64,000 nucleotides of DNA from Taenia hydatigena (taxonomy: Eukaryota; Platyhelminthes; Cestoda; Cyclophyllidea; Taeniidae). Location: assembly GCA_036345935.2 (NCBI GenBank), contig JADWOT020000001.1:18433761-18497760 (forward strand), in the 5' to 3' direction. This document shows positions 11,100 to 22,215 of the stretch, piece by piece; the stretch's first letter is position 1, and the number at the start of each line of letters is the position of its first letter. Position numbers and translations under genes: made by a program. The notes beneath the pieces are model-generated. The model was not told where the DNA came from and did no database searches. It worked only from the letters and a program-made list of their open reading frames with translations.

Positions 11100-13900
11100 A
11101 CAGCCAGTGGTTAGCAAAGGAGATAGGTGATGATCTTTACCTTCACCAAGTACTAAGCACTTTCTTCACTTCACTCGGAGGGAAGGGCGTCCTTCCTACC
11201 CCTCTCTCTCTTTCTCTCCTAGCCTTCATTTGGTGTTCGGCTGAGAAGATCTAGTGCTCACGTCATGCTGCATTTGTCGGTTGACATTGCCGCCACCAGG
11301 AGGCTTGATTGCTAAAAGCTCACTTAGCTCGTGTAGTCCGTGAATTTCTAGAGCAAAGTGCTCCCATCTGTCGGGTCGTAGACAGCAGGACACGTAGCGA
11401 TGCAGACGCTTGCACATCGTCATTCGCCGTGGGTGTTGTCTCCTCCTTCTTCACTTTTTCGCCATTCTGCTCCCCTCCAAGCCTCCCTTCCTTCCTCCTC
11501 GAGTAACTCTTTGTTGTTTACCTACTTCCTCTAATTCGCATTCATCTTAACTTTGGGCTATTGCACACAATTTTTTACACACAGTTTGTTCCTTTTGTTC
11601 TTTCTTCTTAATCTTTCACTTTGTATTTTCTGCATTCTGCTTTTCCGAAAACATCTCACATTTGTCTCCACTGTAAGATTGTCTAACTGCTTTCCAGTTT
11701 TATCCTACAACAGGAAAATTTATTGTTGTGCTTTGAGGTTCCCGTCGTAAGACTCATTCAGTTCTCCATAATTCAGCAGTTTGCCTTTTACTAACTACAT
11801 TTTCTTTGCCATCGCGACCCACCAGTGTGGTATTATGACATTGTCAAGTTCCCAGGTCATCCCACAATGCACCGCCACGTATTTACTTTAGGATTGATTT
11901 GCCCAAAACTCAACCACACACAAAAGCTAAAACTAGATTTCGTAAGTAAAATTTTCCGTCAGCCTTGCCACTACAAATTTTGGACTCCAAAAGACAATTG
12001 TTACTCTTATAGCTAGTGTCTTCTTTTCAATTTCGTCCCGACAAGTCTGATCTCCATGGAGAAGCGTTTCAGGTTATTTCTGTTTCGATATTTCTAACAT
12101 ACAATTGTACCACAGTGTGCATCAATTGACCTTACTTTGCTTAAAGACCAATGTTGCCAACTTGAGGGAGTTCCAATACCACTCCAGCGAGGCAGTTGAA
12201 ATGCCAGCATATCATTCAAATCCACACAGTCGCTCAATGGTGGCATTGGCTACCACGTCTGCTTGACGGTATCGCGTGCTGAATTGACAACACAACAACA
12301 TTTAGAGTCGCCCTGTGGAGGAGATTAATAAAGCAGTATGCAGCCTTTCCTTCTCCTTCCTACTTACACCCACCTATTCAACCATCCACAAGTTACACAT
12401 TCTGCACCTTCTAAAGCCATTCCCAATGCTCGGCGGCAGCATGCCACATTTAAACGGTTCATGAAACCTACAATAGTAAAGAACTTACTTCAAAATGCAC
12501 CCATCACCCATGCTGTCAACAATTAACTGTGACCAAACAAAATAAAATCAGCTCCGAACCTCTCGAAGCGAAATAGGCCACACCTGTCACGTAGTCGTGC
12601 AAAAGGACTGCGGCTAGGAGAGCTTTAATCTTCAATAGGACATCTCTGTTACCAATTCATACATACGTACTGTGGATTCCTCAGCTGTTTCCTCCCCGAA
12701 GGCAAAAGAAGACATCGTACTTAGGCAGAACACATAAATGTGTAATTAACACACCACTTTGAAAAGGTACAACCACGATGCAATCAATTAGCCCATCACC
12801 AAAATCCTTCATTCAAAAAAACCACTGACGCATTACACGGTTCACTTCGTCTTGTCCAACGCCGTGTTCCGTGCTCTCCTCGGTAAGGCTACCGTCGTCA
12901 GTTTCCCTATCCCTCGTAGCGTGAGCCGATTCCCCATTGGATAGGGAAATGTGTCAGCCATCAAGCGTGTCCACGACCAGTAGAGGAAATATTGACCTAA
13001 AAATGAATTGTAAAACTCCCGTCAACAGTGCGACATCGCGGCAACTACAGTGACAGAATAATTCAGCTTTAACATGGCTATCAGTCTACAACCTATTGTC
13101 ATATCGAAAGCATGCAAGGACAAGCCCAACTACTTGTCTCAGGCAGTGGAAATACACTCAATACCGTCAGCCGGCAGATGACCGTTAAGCATCACATTCA
13201 CATGCACGCACAATGTTATCGTAATGCGAGTCCAATCCACATTTCTGCCATGGGTTCGAAAACAGACTTGGTAAGTGTGTTTTATTAGCGACATTTCATT
13301 TAGATAAATACGCAAGACTAAAAATGCAAACAAGATGTTGCTATTATTTTTGGTATTAGTTTTCCAATAAATGGCCGTATCTACGATATTGGAGGCAGCA
13401 GAAGAGGTGGCATCTGCTTCTTTCTGGAACGCACGTCCATTATAGCAAATCACAGCTGATGTGCATGTTCACTGCATCAAAATACGCCAGAATTACACCC
13501 ATTTTAGGGTCAATTGAAACAGTCGTAGTGCATGGCATCAAAATGTACGCACCCGCGTGATTCACTTCTAAGCGAAGCGACAGTCAATGATGGTATCGAA
13601 AGTAATGAGAAAAGATGAAAGAAGCAGGGATTAGAAGCAATGGCTTGACTTCGAGTAGTTGGCTTCCCGCCCGCGTTGAAGAGTCACATTCACTCATTAA
13701 CATTCGAGCTGTTGGTGGAATGCGCACACGTGGAATGATTTGGCTTCGAATTTACCGGCGCATGAGAGGAAATGATGATTGCTTACTCACACACAGTCTG
13801 GTCAAATTACTTGCGTAATGGACTCAAAATCAATTATTAGTTCTACTATGTAAGAATCTAATTAAGATAAGTAGAAAACGTTGTGTCAGGAACCTTAAAG
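11100..13900. other. Region without a supported gene
   Basis: A comparatively GC-rich part at 11225-11515 is open on both strands. On the minus strand, one frame contains KKEETTPTANDDVQAS and runs to a possible GTGAGC donor near 11326. On the plus strand, a frame contains ARVVREFLEQSAP. I could not decide between them. The rest, including the 104-codon minus-strand frame at 13139-13453, has no recognisable content. Confidence 0.35.
12902..12949. repeat. Inverted repeat, 11-bp arms
   Basis: TTTCCCTATCC at 12902-12912 is the exact reverse complement of GGATAGGGAAA at 12939-12949, with a 26-base spacer. Confidence 0.85.
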
Positions 13901-13911
13901 AAGGGCGTTTG

Positions 13912-13968
13912 TGACGTAAGTGATGTAGCGACTGGCTTGCACCTGCATCAGACGGCGGGTTATAAAAG
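13912..13968 (+). promoter_or_regulatory. Likely core promoter: CRE-like site and TATA box
   Basis: TGACGTAA at 13912-13919 resembles a CREB/ATF half-palindrome site. TATAAAAG at 13961-13968 is a canonical TATA box 60 bases before the ATG at 14021. That predicts a leader of about 25-30 bases. A minimal upstream frame (ATG AGT TAA at 14006-14014) lies within that predicted leader. Confidence 0.55.
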
Positions 13969-14020
13969 CAGCAGGAGATGAACAGGTGGATCCCGTTTGT
14001 TGATCATGAGTTAAAAGACA

Positions 14021-14245
14021 ATGGAAGACAGGCTGTGCAACTCAATTATATGTTTTGCAATTCTTTTACTTTGTTTACTAACAGAAGTGCTTGCAGTACA
14101 AACTGACATTTACGATCATATCGTTAATTATGTCACCAATACTTACCCACTTGTTACTCATGCGATTCACACCTTTACGAAGCAATGCACTTCGTCTTTA
14201 TGTTCCCATGCCTTCCTGGGGTTTGATGCGCTGCTAGCAAAGTAG
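14021..14245 (+). CDS. Predicted small secreted protein, 74 aa
   Basis: A single uninterrupted frame from ATG 14021 to TAG 14243-14245. Residues 1-24 form a classic signal peptide: a short polar start, then IICFAILLLCLLTEVLA with a plausible signal peptidase site after A-V-L-A or nearby. The mature part of about 50 residues has two cysteines (KQC, SSLC) and aliphatic/aromatic spacing consistent with a helix (DIYDHIVNYV). The TATA box at 13961 supports this start. Tapeworms secrete many small helical proteins, but I do not recognise this sequence as any named family (antigen B and the 8-10 kDa proteins were considered and do not visibly match). No AATAAA signal lies close behind the stop, so a further exon is possible. 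Confidence 0.55.
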   Translation: MEDRLCNSIICFAILLLCLLTEVLAVQTDIYDHIVNYVTNTYPLVTHAIHTFTKQCTSSLCSHAFLGFDALLAK

Positions 14246-17200
14246 CTATCATGAATTCCTCGCCAAACGCGATACAATTTCGCACGAGACCGATCTGCAC
14301 GATTCAGCCGGCGAGTACACTTGTAAAACTTATACGTCAAGGGAAATACCAGCTGCATTGACTAGTCACAATGAGGTGTGTTCGCACAAATCAACGACAG
14401 CCCAAATTAATTAACTGATTTATGGAATTCTATAAGATCAAAGGCGATTAGTAGAAAAATTGCAGCAATTATTTGAACAAATAGTTGCTAATAGAAAGCC
14501 ATTTGATTTGAAGACGCAACTAATGGCCGTTTAATAAGCTTCGTTCCATTAGTCCAATGGCATAATCGCCACAGCTACATTTTGGTGTTTGTGGCCAGTT
14601 TCGTGGAAACTTAATTTATTGTACGCCATATTTAAGTTTTCTGATAGTCGGTTGATGAAATCATGGAAAAGAAGTACAAACTGATGCGTAGTCAGGTTTC
14701 AAACGTCTTGGTTTCTACCTCAGACTCTTTTTTTCCTCTCCGTCTGCCTCCAACTCATGCAACAATCAGCATTGTGTTGACAGCCATTTGTTCAAATGAA
14801 CGCTGCAATCGCGCCAACCATTCAATTTACATTTGACGCAGCATCTATGTAGATTAACCAAATTAAAAGACGCGGTTCATATCTCTACTACGGACAAATT
14901 GTGAGGGAGAGCGAAGAGTTATGCGAATGATTTGTAATGATAAGTTGTCAACTATAATGTTAATTATCTCAAGGACAGCTTGAGCTACCATGTCTCGCTA
15001 GCTGCCACTGACACCTGATGTTAGCTCTTGAGGCCTTCGAATCAGCATCAGAGTAATGATTACTTCCCTTGTAGACATGAGCAACCATTGACTCTCTACT
15101 AGGCAATGGTTTTAAGCAAAAGAATTAGCTTGCAATTGCTTGATGGAAGAATAGCCTTGGTCCAATCTCTGAGTTTCTTACTGTCACAGGCTGCTAATAG
15201 ATTAACAAAGGACTGGATTAATCTTGAGCTTCCGAGTAGAAAACCTCAAGAGAGACAATGGAAATGGAAAGTAGCTTGTGCAAAAGCGGTTTGCAATGCG
15301 TGCAGGATGGCACCGGATAGAGTTCTGGTTCATTGATTTGCGAGGATGGCAAAAACCTGTAAATGCACTCTTATATTTGCTATAATGGGATTCCATTTCC
15401 ATTTTTGGGGTATGATTGCGAAGGTAAAGGCAAGTTGGGGTAGCTTCTCACTCTTCTTCAACCGGAACCCATGCACATGAGTTCCTCCTAGTGCTCGATT
15501 AATGTAAAAGCGCTAGAAATATGGTCGTGATGCACCCAAAATGGAGTCAACGCTTATGTAATTTAAACATTGGATGAGAAGATGGGAGGAATCCTACATC
15601 TTATAGGCAGTGATGACTGCATTTTTACCATTATTGCACTTAAATCTATTCAAAAGAACTGGTTGGCATAGACATGCATTTTAGTTCATTGTCGTGCATG
15701 CACGCACTCATAAATATGATAAAGCGCATGATGGTCGCCCTCTGCCTAGTAGGTTATCCACGAAAATTGATAGTTTGTGCCGAGATAATTAAATCCGGCT
15801 AAAATGCTAAATTGGGAAGACTTGCACCATCACCACCACAAATGCTATATGCACTAATGGGATATTAACAGGCAAACTTGTGCAAAGATATGTCATGAAT
15901 CACATGTTAATTTTAAAGAAAGTGGAAGCCAAAAATGCACTGAGATTATGAAGCGTGACGAAAGTAAGCATCAGAAGAGATCAATTCAATACGATTCTGG
16001 ACTGGAACCAAGTGAACAACTAGTGAGCTCTCGAGTCCGGTAATAATTGAGCCTGAGAAGAGTTTTAGCAGAGATCTGCTCTCTAAGCTGAAAGCACATT
16101 CCAAACAGCCTCTAACCGAAATAGGCACCTCCTGTGCAACATGAAAGCGACGTTATACAATCCAACCTCTTACCGAGCACGCGTGTTGCATACGCATGGA
16201 AGTAGGCGTCGGTTTATTTTCCAGCGGCGTGCGTGCTTGCATGGATTCATGGATTCATTGCCTAAACTTTATAATTGCACGAAGTGATTAGCTTATTGGG
16301 CCACTTTTACAGCATCCGACACAATTTGAGCATTGGCTAAAATGCATACATCATCCCATGCTACTCTGCAAAAGCGTAAAAACAAACCACAATGTCAGCA
16401 GCAGCAGCTGCCTTTTCGATAGGCAGTTAAATGTTATTAAAGGAATTTGTGTTGTCTCTTCTATAAATGCATTCATTTAGGATTATCATCGGCGTAAGGT
16501 GGGCCTCGGAGCCTCAGCCAAAATGCTAAAGTGTGCTCACTCCAAATTACTGGGTGCTCACCTACTTCTATTTTATGAGTAGATGTCATTTGATTCCAAT
16601 TGTTTGTCCATTTCACTTCACTGTGCAAGCCAATGTTTGGTTCATTTTACCATAGATGAATGCACTAAAGCGTTTGCCACCTAATTTCGAGGATGAAGTT
16701 TACTTTAAGTATATTTTTTAAGGATCTGAATCATATGAAGATAAGAATGGATTGCAGTGGCAGTCCCTGGAGAAATAAATGTAAATGTAAAATGCAAAAT
16801 ATAAATGTAAAATATAAATGGTGAATTTTCCCCTCTGCCCAATGAGGAAGCAGTTAGTCGGTCAACACCGATGCATCTCGTCACAGCGAGTACGCGTTCG
16901 CATGCAAATCGCCATTCGTGGAGCGCACTCGCCTTCAAGTACAGCTACTTGTTCATGCTTAGAATTAAAATCTGCTTTCCGCAACGCAGCTTCCTCCTTG
17001 TCATCTTCCCATATCTTTGTTACTTGGTCGTCCACCTTGAGTTAGGAAAACTGAAACTTTTCTGCTTGAACGGAACACTCTAGGTCTTGTTTTCATTCAC
17101 ATTTGCCTAATGGCAGCAAGTGATTGCGACAATCGTGGGCAGTGGACTTTGCATAAATGCGATAGCACTGATGCCATCTAGGCAAGCTATTGTCTAGTTT

Positions 17201-17740
17201 TTGATGCAGCATTGTAGTGTTTAGTCACCTATCAAAATATTTTTGTCTGTTTAGATCGCACTTACCTGACGTTGGCTTCAAGTTGGATCTCGGCTCTTTT
17301 AGAAGTAAGCAACCATAGAGTAAACTTTATGAGCAAACAAACACACACGGGCTGGTGAAAATGAAGGTACTTACTTGGTTAGTTTCACATCTGATAGCAC
17401 ACACAGCATTTCGCACAGAAATGGCGCAGTACACTACTGGCTGCAATTTGAGCTGTGGCATAACGCAATGAATTATAATCTTTAGGCAATTTCGTAGGTT
17501 GCCAAAAGTGTGGTAGACTTTCAAAGTAATTATGGATAGTTCTGTCTAGAGCGTTCGTAGACACGCCTGCGTTTTCTTCAACAAGTTGGTAGGGAATTGA
17601 TAAACTACTTCCGAAGTGCAGAGCCGACACGGAGCACTTCGTGCTTTGGGCGTTAATTTTAGCGTTAAAACAACACTGCTATAGCCGTCAACGAATATGC
17701 GGTTGTAAAGTATAAATGAAAAAAATTTACTTCCCTTTTT
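14246..17740. other. Region without a supported gene
   Basis: Short frames only. At 16871-17083 one + frame contains a hydrophobic segment (SFLLVIFPYLCYLVVHLE) that could be a membrane-spanning exon, but nothing confirms it. On the minus strand at 17385-17640 about 100 codons are open with protein-like composition (ESLPHFWQPTKLPKDYNS). A GTAAGT donor lies just beyond its stop in another frame. Confidence 0.35.
16773..16821 (+). repeat. AT-rich short tandem repeat (AAATGTAA-type)
   Basis: Imperfect repeats of ATAAATGTAAA and AAATGTAA fill about 50 bases. Confidence 0.75.
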
Positions 17741-17746
17741 TTAACG

Positions 17747-17902
17747 ATTGTGAGATACGAAGACCATTCGGACTGCGTCACACGCCGGATAGCGCGACGA
17801 GTGAATTCGGCTCGTGCGGTATGCATTGTATTAGGCTTACTGTCTATCATTGTAGGTATAACTTTAAACATCTTTAATTTAAGCCTGAGCTTTGTACGAC
17901 AG
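17747..17902 (+). CDS. Possible membrane-protein exon (GPCR TM4-like)
   Basis: The + frame reads a basic cluster (CVTRRIARRVNSARAV) followed directly by a 20-residue hydrophobic segment (LGLLSIIVGITLNIF). It then meets a phase-0 donor, CAG|GTAGGA, at 17902/17903. A TTTTTTTAACG...GAG acceptor lies upstream. A basic loop entering a membrane helix resembles the intracellular loop 2/TM4 boundary of rhodopsin-like receptors. No DRY motif, tryptophan of TM4 or neighbouring TM exons were found. It may be a stray exon or chance. Confidence 0.3.
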
Positions 17903-18195
17903 GTAGGAAGTCTTCCAGTTCATGCATCCATTGCTAGACCATCAGCATGAAAAGAGAATGCCAAAATGCTAGCGGTACACACTGCTGTACCGCATTTGCA
18001 AACTCTGTTTAATTCTGAAACACATTTGGGAAAGTGTCATGTTTGTTTTGCGCATATGTTTGAAGCAATGGATTCAAGAGGCTTAAAATCGTAGTACATC
18101 AAAGAGCTTGGATAAGTCATTTACTCCGCCAGCATAAATGACATTGCACGGAGCCCTTAATACAGTTCCTTGCCTACCACTAAACATGCTAAGAA

Positions 18196-18221
18196 CCACC
18201 GTATACAATACAATACGGTGG
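18196..18221. repeat. Hairpin-forming inverted repeat, 9-bp arms
   Basis: CCACCGTAT (18196-18204) and ATACGGTGG (18213-18221) are exact complements with an 8-base loop. Confidence 0.85.
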
Positions 18222-18789
18222 CTTATCGTAGCAACACCGTTATGTTCACCCTGCCAAGGTTCTAAGTAAGCTCAATGACAGAGACTGCATTTAAAAGCTC
18301 TCAAGTATTTGATTACCATGTGGCCAATCAGGAAGGCCTCAACTCTGGTTAATGCTGCTGAAAATGGAAGCACGAGATGAGGCTTTCTCTCTTATTGCTC
18401 CACATGGGGACTGATGTGAACACTCATTCACATACTTAGGCATACTGCATGAGGATGGATGCTCGAGGGTTGTAAAGCGACAACATTGACGTGAGCATTC
18501 ACAGAATGGACCGTAGCATGCAAACATAGTTATGTTTGAACAGCAAAATGCAATTTCACACCCGTCACATGCAGCCGCCCTGATGCTAGATGGAACGCAA
18601 TGGATTATCAGTTAAGAAATTTGCTTAAAGTGCATAATCAAATGATTGGGCATTCACTCAGGTTCCACAGGCTTCACTTCACTTCAGTAACCTTTGTAGA
18701 CAGCGCATATGGGATTAGAGGAAGGCAACAGCAAAAAAATGAGTGATTTAGCCCACAAAATGAGCATGCTGCATCTGCGCAGGTATGTA

Positions 18790-19600
18790 CGACGTCATAT
18801 GTAAGGACTTTAAAGGACTAGGCATCGGCTTTACCATTCGGCTTGTTGCCGCCCATCATTGCCTCTTGTGACGATCAACGAAAGAGGTAAGTACCTGAAA
18901 GGCAACAAGGAAAACAGGAAGAATGCAATCTACCCATTAATGCTTAAAGTCTACAGAGGAGCTATTTCGCTGATAAGCGTATAAAGATCCAAATAAACTA
19001 GCCTTTGATGAAGTTTAAATTAAAGCCAAGAATTTCTCCACCTGAAGCTAGTGAGTTTCACAGAGCTATTCGACACTCGTAGATCTTCCTCTATCACTCA
19101 ATTAATCTCTAGATACCTCGCAGCCATCACGCCCAGGACGTCCAGCCAGACAGAAGGCGCATAATTCTACTAATGTCGACTGACTGACTAAACTGCCGAA
19201 TGAATCAGTTCAAACGCTTGACAAGCCTTCACTCTTTTAAAAATGTCTTCTCGATAATAAGCTGCATGCAATTTCATTGTGTCAAAGAAGGGGCCAAAGG
19301 AAACGCACAATGAGTTGATGCAAAGGTCTTTGTATAGTTTTTTCCTCCTCAAGAAAGGCTTTAATGTTTGGGCCGTTATAAATCTTCCTGACTGCTACCC
19401 TTAGCCTGCGTATGAGAACCGGACAAAATACACTGAAGTCGCCTCTTCTCACATCCTTCTCTGGTTCCACATCCTAGCAATGGATGATCGGGTTCCATTA
19501 CGCATCGTTAAACCCTAACCAGACTCGCTTAAAAGGTGGTGAGTCTTGCTGAGAAGGAGAAAGAGAATCGAAAAAACAGAGAGTGCAGAAAAGACTGACC
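18790..19600 (-). pseudogene. Cytoplasmic tyrosine kinase pseudogene K1 (Src-like)
   Basis: Reading the minus strand, 19282-19470 encodes a decayed kinase N-lobe: EKDVRRGDFSVF (glycine loop), VAVRKI (the VAVK lysine is now R), FLEEEKTIQRPLHQLIVRFL (helix C and beyond). Farther along, 19080-19160 aligns base by base with the stretch of copy K3 that holds the catalytic loop. At 18790-18880 a KADA-SF relic matches K3's KADVLSFGV. The order of parts is the same as in K3, so this is one decayed gene copy rather than scattered matches. Stops and frame changes occur between all parts. Introns appear to be retained, which suggests DNA-level duplication rather than retroposition. Confidence 0.7.
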
Positions 19601-19859
19601 TGCTTTACTGTCATTATGAGGCGCAATTCAGACTACCGTGTGTTTCTATTAAGAATTACCGCAGCAAGATGTTACACTCATGATTATGGCAGTGACGAAC
19701 TCTAGCACTCGTCTTGTTTGCCATCACCAGATCAGTCAGTTCTTCTCTACTTAGGCAAATGGAATGATTCTACTGACAAGGTATTGAGTAAAAGTGCAAT
19801 TCTGATATTTATGGCAAACTGTTGTAAGAGTGTTGTAAGGATTATTACAAATGCTCTAC

Positions 19860-20330
19860 TCAAACGCATTTACAGTTGAATGGAGTTACTGCTGATGCAA
19901 AAACTCTACGTGGGTAGCTCTGTTCAGCCTATCAACACGCGTCTCGTCTAACATTTCTTCAGCCATTGGGTGGCTCCACCCGATTTGAGTGTGACAGAGG
20001 CGCTTCTGAAGGATGCCCTCAAATACCGCAAACCGCCCAGTCACAATTTCTTTGATGTTTCCCTCCACTTAGCCATGACGATTGTGACTGAGCTGTGAGT
20101 TGTACTAATCACATAATGCGAGCTTACTGGAAGGCTTTCATCCAACCGATATTTGCAACCGCTTCATGCTTTTTCCCATTCTCTGGTGGCCGCATACTCG
20201 GGGAATGATTTGCAGCACAGGCTCTAGTGTGAACAGGCTTGTAAGTGAGCACCGACGTGAGCAGAGGTGATAGCTCTATGCCGACGTATAAGTGGCACAA
20301 ATGGAGCACTGTGGAAGTGCCAAGTATTGA
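19860..20330 (+). repeat. Interspersed repeat R1, copy a (near full length)
   Basis: It begins near CAAACGCATTTACAGTT, contains CTCTGTTCAGCC and GTGGCTCCACCCGATTTGAG, and ends after a segment with GGCTTGTAAGTGAGCACCGA. The same order recurs in reverse at 29760-30235 and partly at 21955-22215, 25065-25290, 25960-26035 and 29540-29690. The length is about 450 bases. No coding capacity or terminal repeats were recognised. Confidence 0.7.
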
Positions 20331-20545
20331 TGCCTGACTGAAAATATTTTGATTTCCGTAAGACCTAAGTAATAAGTCGGGAATATCCTCTCCTCATCGT
20401 CTTTGCTATCAGGAAAATAATTTTGTAAAATTGCACAAGACCGCAATAGTTTTCCTTTGACACAAACTAGTGATTCTTGTATCGGTGGGGTAATGCCTAA
20501 TGGAATTAGTGCTTCGTGGCTGAGGCAACAACGCCAATCAATGCG

Positions 20546-20908
20546 TCACCCGTAATGGCACAAAGAGGTGGCAGCCCTGTCTCTGGCTCCATTATTCATA
20601 GCTGATATGACGCCACATGTGAATGTCACTGACGTGGATTGCAGACCAACAATTGGTACACAATTTCTGTGAGGGAGATTCTGCTTTCCATCTACCTCTA
20701 CTTTAATCTGATGCTGAGTGTAGCAAGCGTCGCAATTCCTCGCCTTTGTACCCATAACGCCCTTCACTGTGCCAATCCTCAACTGGTCCTCTGGTAAGTA
20801 GACAAGCAAGTGAAGGTATGAATGGGTAAGTAAGTCATTCTGATTGGACGCAAAAAAGTTGGCTTTAAGCGACCACAAAATAATTCCGGTTTCGGATGGA
20901 ATATACAA
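20546..20908 (-). CDS. Open frame of 120 codons, unknown
   Basis: This is one of the longer uninterrupted frames in the window. It has five cysteines and mixed composition (EDQLRIGTVKGVMGTKARN within it). No signal peptide, membrane segment or motif is seen. It lies between two R1 copies. Frames this long are expected a few times by chance in 64 kb. Confidence 0.2.
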   Translation of the reverse strand: MYIPSETGIILWSLKANFFASNQNDLLTHSYLHLLVYLPEDQLRIGTVKGVMGTKARNCDACYTQHQIKVEVDGKQNLPHRNCVPIVGLQSTSVTFTCGVISAMNNGARDRAATSLCHYG

Positions 20909-21727
20909 CTGCCGTACACTAGCATTTTCTTAACTTCACCGAAATTGGATGTGTGGAACTCCTCCCAGGAATCCAGTCAGCAAAAATGGAACTGAGTTGG
21001 GTGGAAATAGGCTTGGAGAGCCGAAACTTGACTCTCAAGAACTTTCCATACGACACTCGCTTAAATAAAACATGCGTTATTAGGGACGCACTGGTGATCG
21101 CCTGCTCTCATGAATGAAAACCAAAAACTTTGTTTTGACCTTCATGGAGGGGCTTTAGTGCAATTGGTACTTCAAGGATGTGGTAAATGCTATTATTTGC
21201 CTTTAGCAGATCAACAACACAACCATTTCATCAACGGTAAGGCAGCGGAATGAACGCCTTGCGGGTGTTACAGGAAGAGGAGAGGATTTGGTTGGGTGCG
21301 CCTGAATGAGTACGAGTGCCATGCATCAACAATGTGCATTATAAAGTCAATTCCGTTAACAAAATCACTCTAGATTACACCATTCTGGCCAAAAGCAACG
21401 CACCGTTCCAAATCCTTTTTAAGACATTTCATTATATAGGAGTCACTGTATTGCCACAGTATTGCAGAGCCCTTCTTGTCATTATTCTTTATGTGCTGCA
21501 ACACGTTTAGTGCTTAACTCATGATCTTGGACAAGAAGACCGCCTTGATTTTTCACCGCATTAGCTGCCCTCTGGGCCACCAGGCTCTGCAGCGCGTGTC
21601 GAGAGAATAGCTCTATCATAGTCTAGTGTCTTCATTCGTCGTTAAGACAGTCTCGGTCAATGATGGCCTTATCAAATGTGTAGAGTGCTAATGCCTGGCT
21701 GCACGATTGGTTAACGACCGTCTGCAG

Positions 21728-21925
21728 GCATTAAACAACAGCAACACAAAGCACCAGTTGGGGGCGGCCTTTGCCAACGCATTTAATTACACTGAATTAG
21801 GGCAAAGAATAGATACTCTAATTACTGTCATTGCCAGCTATGCCACGTCTGTCCTTTCACGTGCTTTTACTTCCCCAGCTTTTGATTACAATACATTTGG
21901 CGAAATCATTTGCTTGTTGTTTTGA
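21728..21925 (+). CDS. Candidate terminal exon, helical protein of unknown function
   Basis: An acceptor (GACCGTCTGCAG ending at 21727) opens a frame of 65 codons ending TGA. It contains FANAFNYTELGQRIDTLI and SYATSVLSRAF, rich in helix formers with regular hydrophobic spacing. No upstream exon was identified. It lies just before R1 copy b. Confidence 0.3.
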   Translation, partial: ALNNSNTKHQLGAAFANAFNYTELGQRIDTLITVIASYATSVLSRAFTSPAFDYNTFGEIICLLF

Positions 21926-21954
21926 ACGTAAGGTATACCCATTCGTAGGCTCTA

Positions 21955-22215
21955 ACAAGACGCATTAGCAGTTGAGTGTGGTGACTGCTTACGTAGGGCT
22001 CTGTTCAGCCAATTACATGCGCCTCGTGTGGTATCCATTCCTAGCTTTGTCAGCCCTTAAGTGGCTCCACACGAGTTGGTTGTGACAAAGGCGCACTAGA
22101 AAAAAGGTGCCTCCAAATTAAGTTTTCTTTGACGTCTTCGCCTGTTTACGTATGGCGCTCGTCATTGTGTACTGAACAGCGCCAATCACATAACGCGTGG
22201 TGCCACCGAGTCAAT
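21955..22215 (+). repeat. Interspersed repeat R1, copy b (5' part)
   Basis: It shares GACGCATTAGCAGTTGAGTG, GGGCTCTGTTCAGCCAATTA and GTGGCTCCACACGAGTTGG with copies a and f, in order. Confidence 0.65.
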
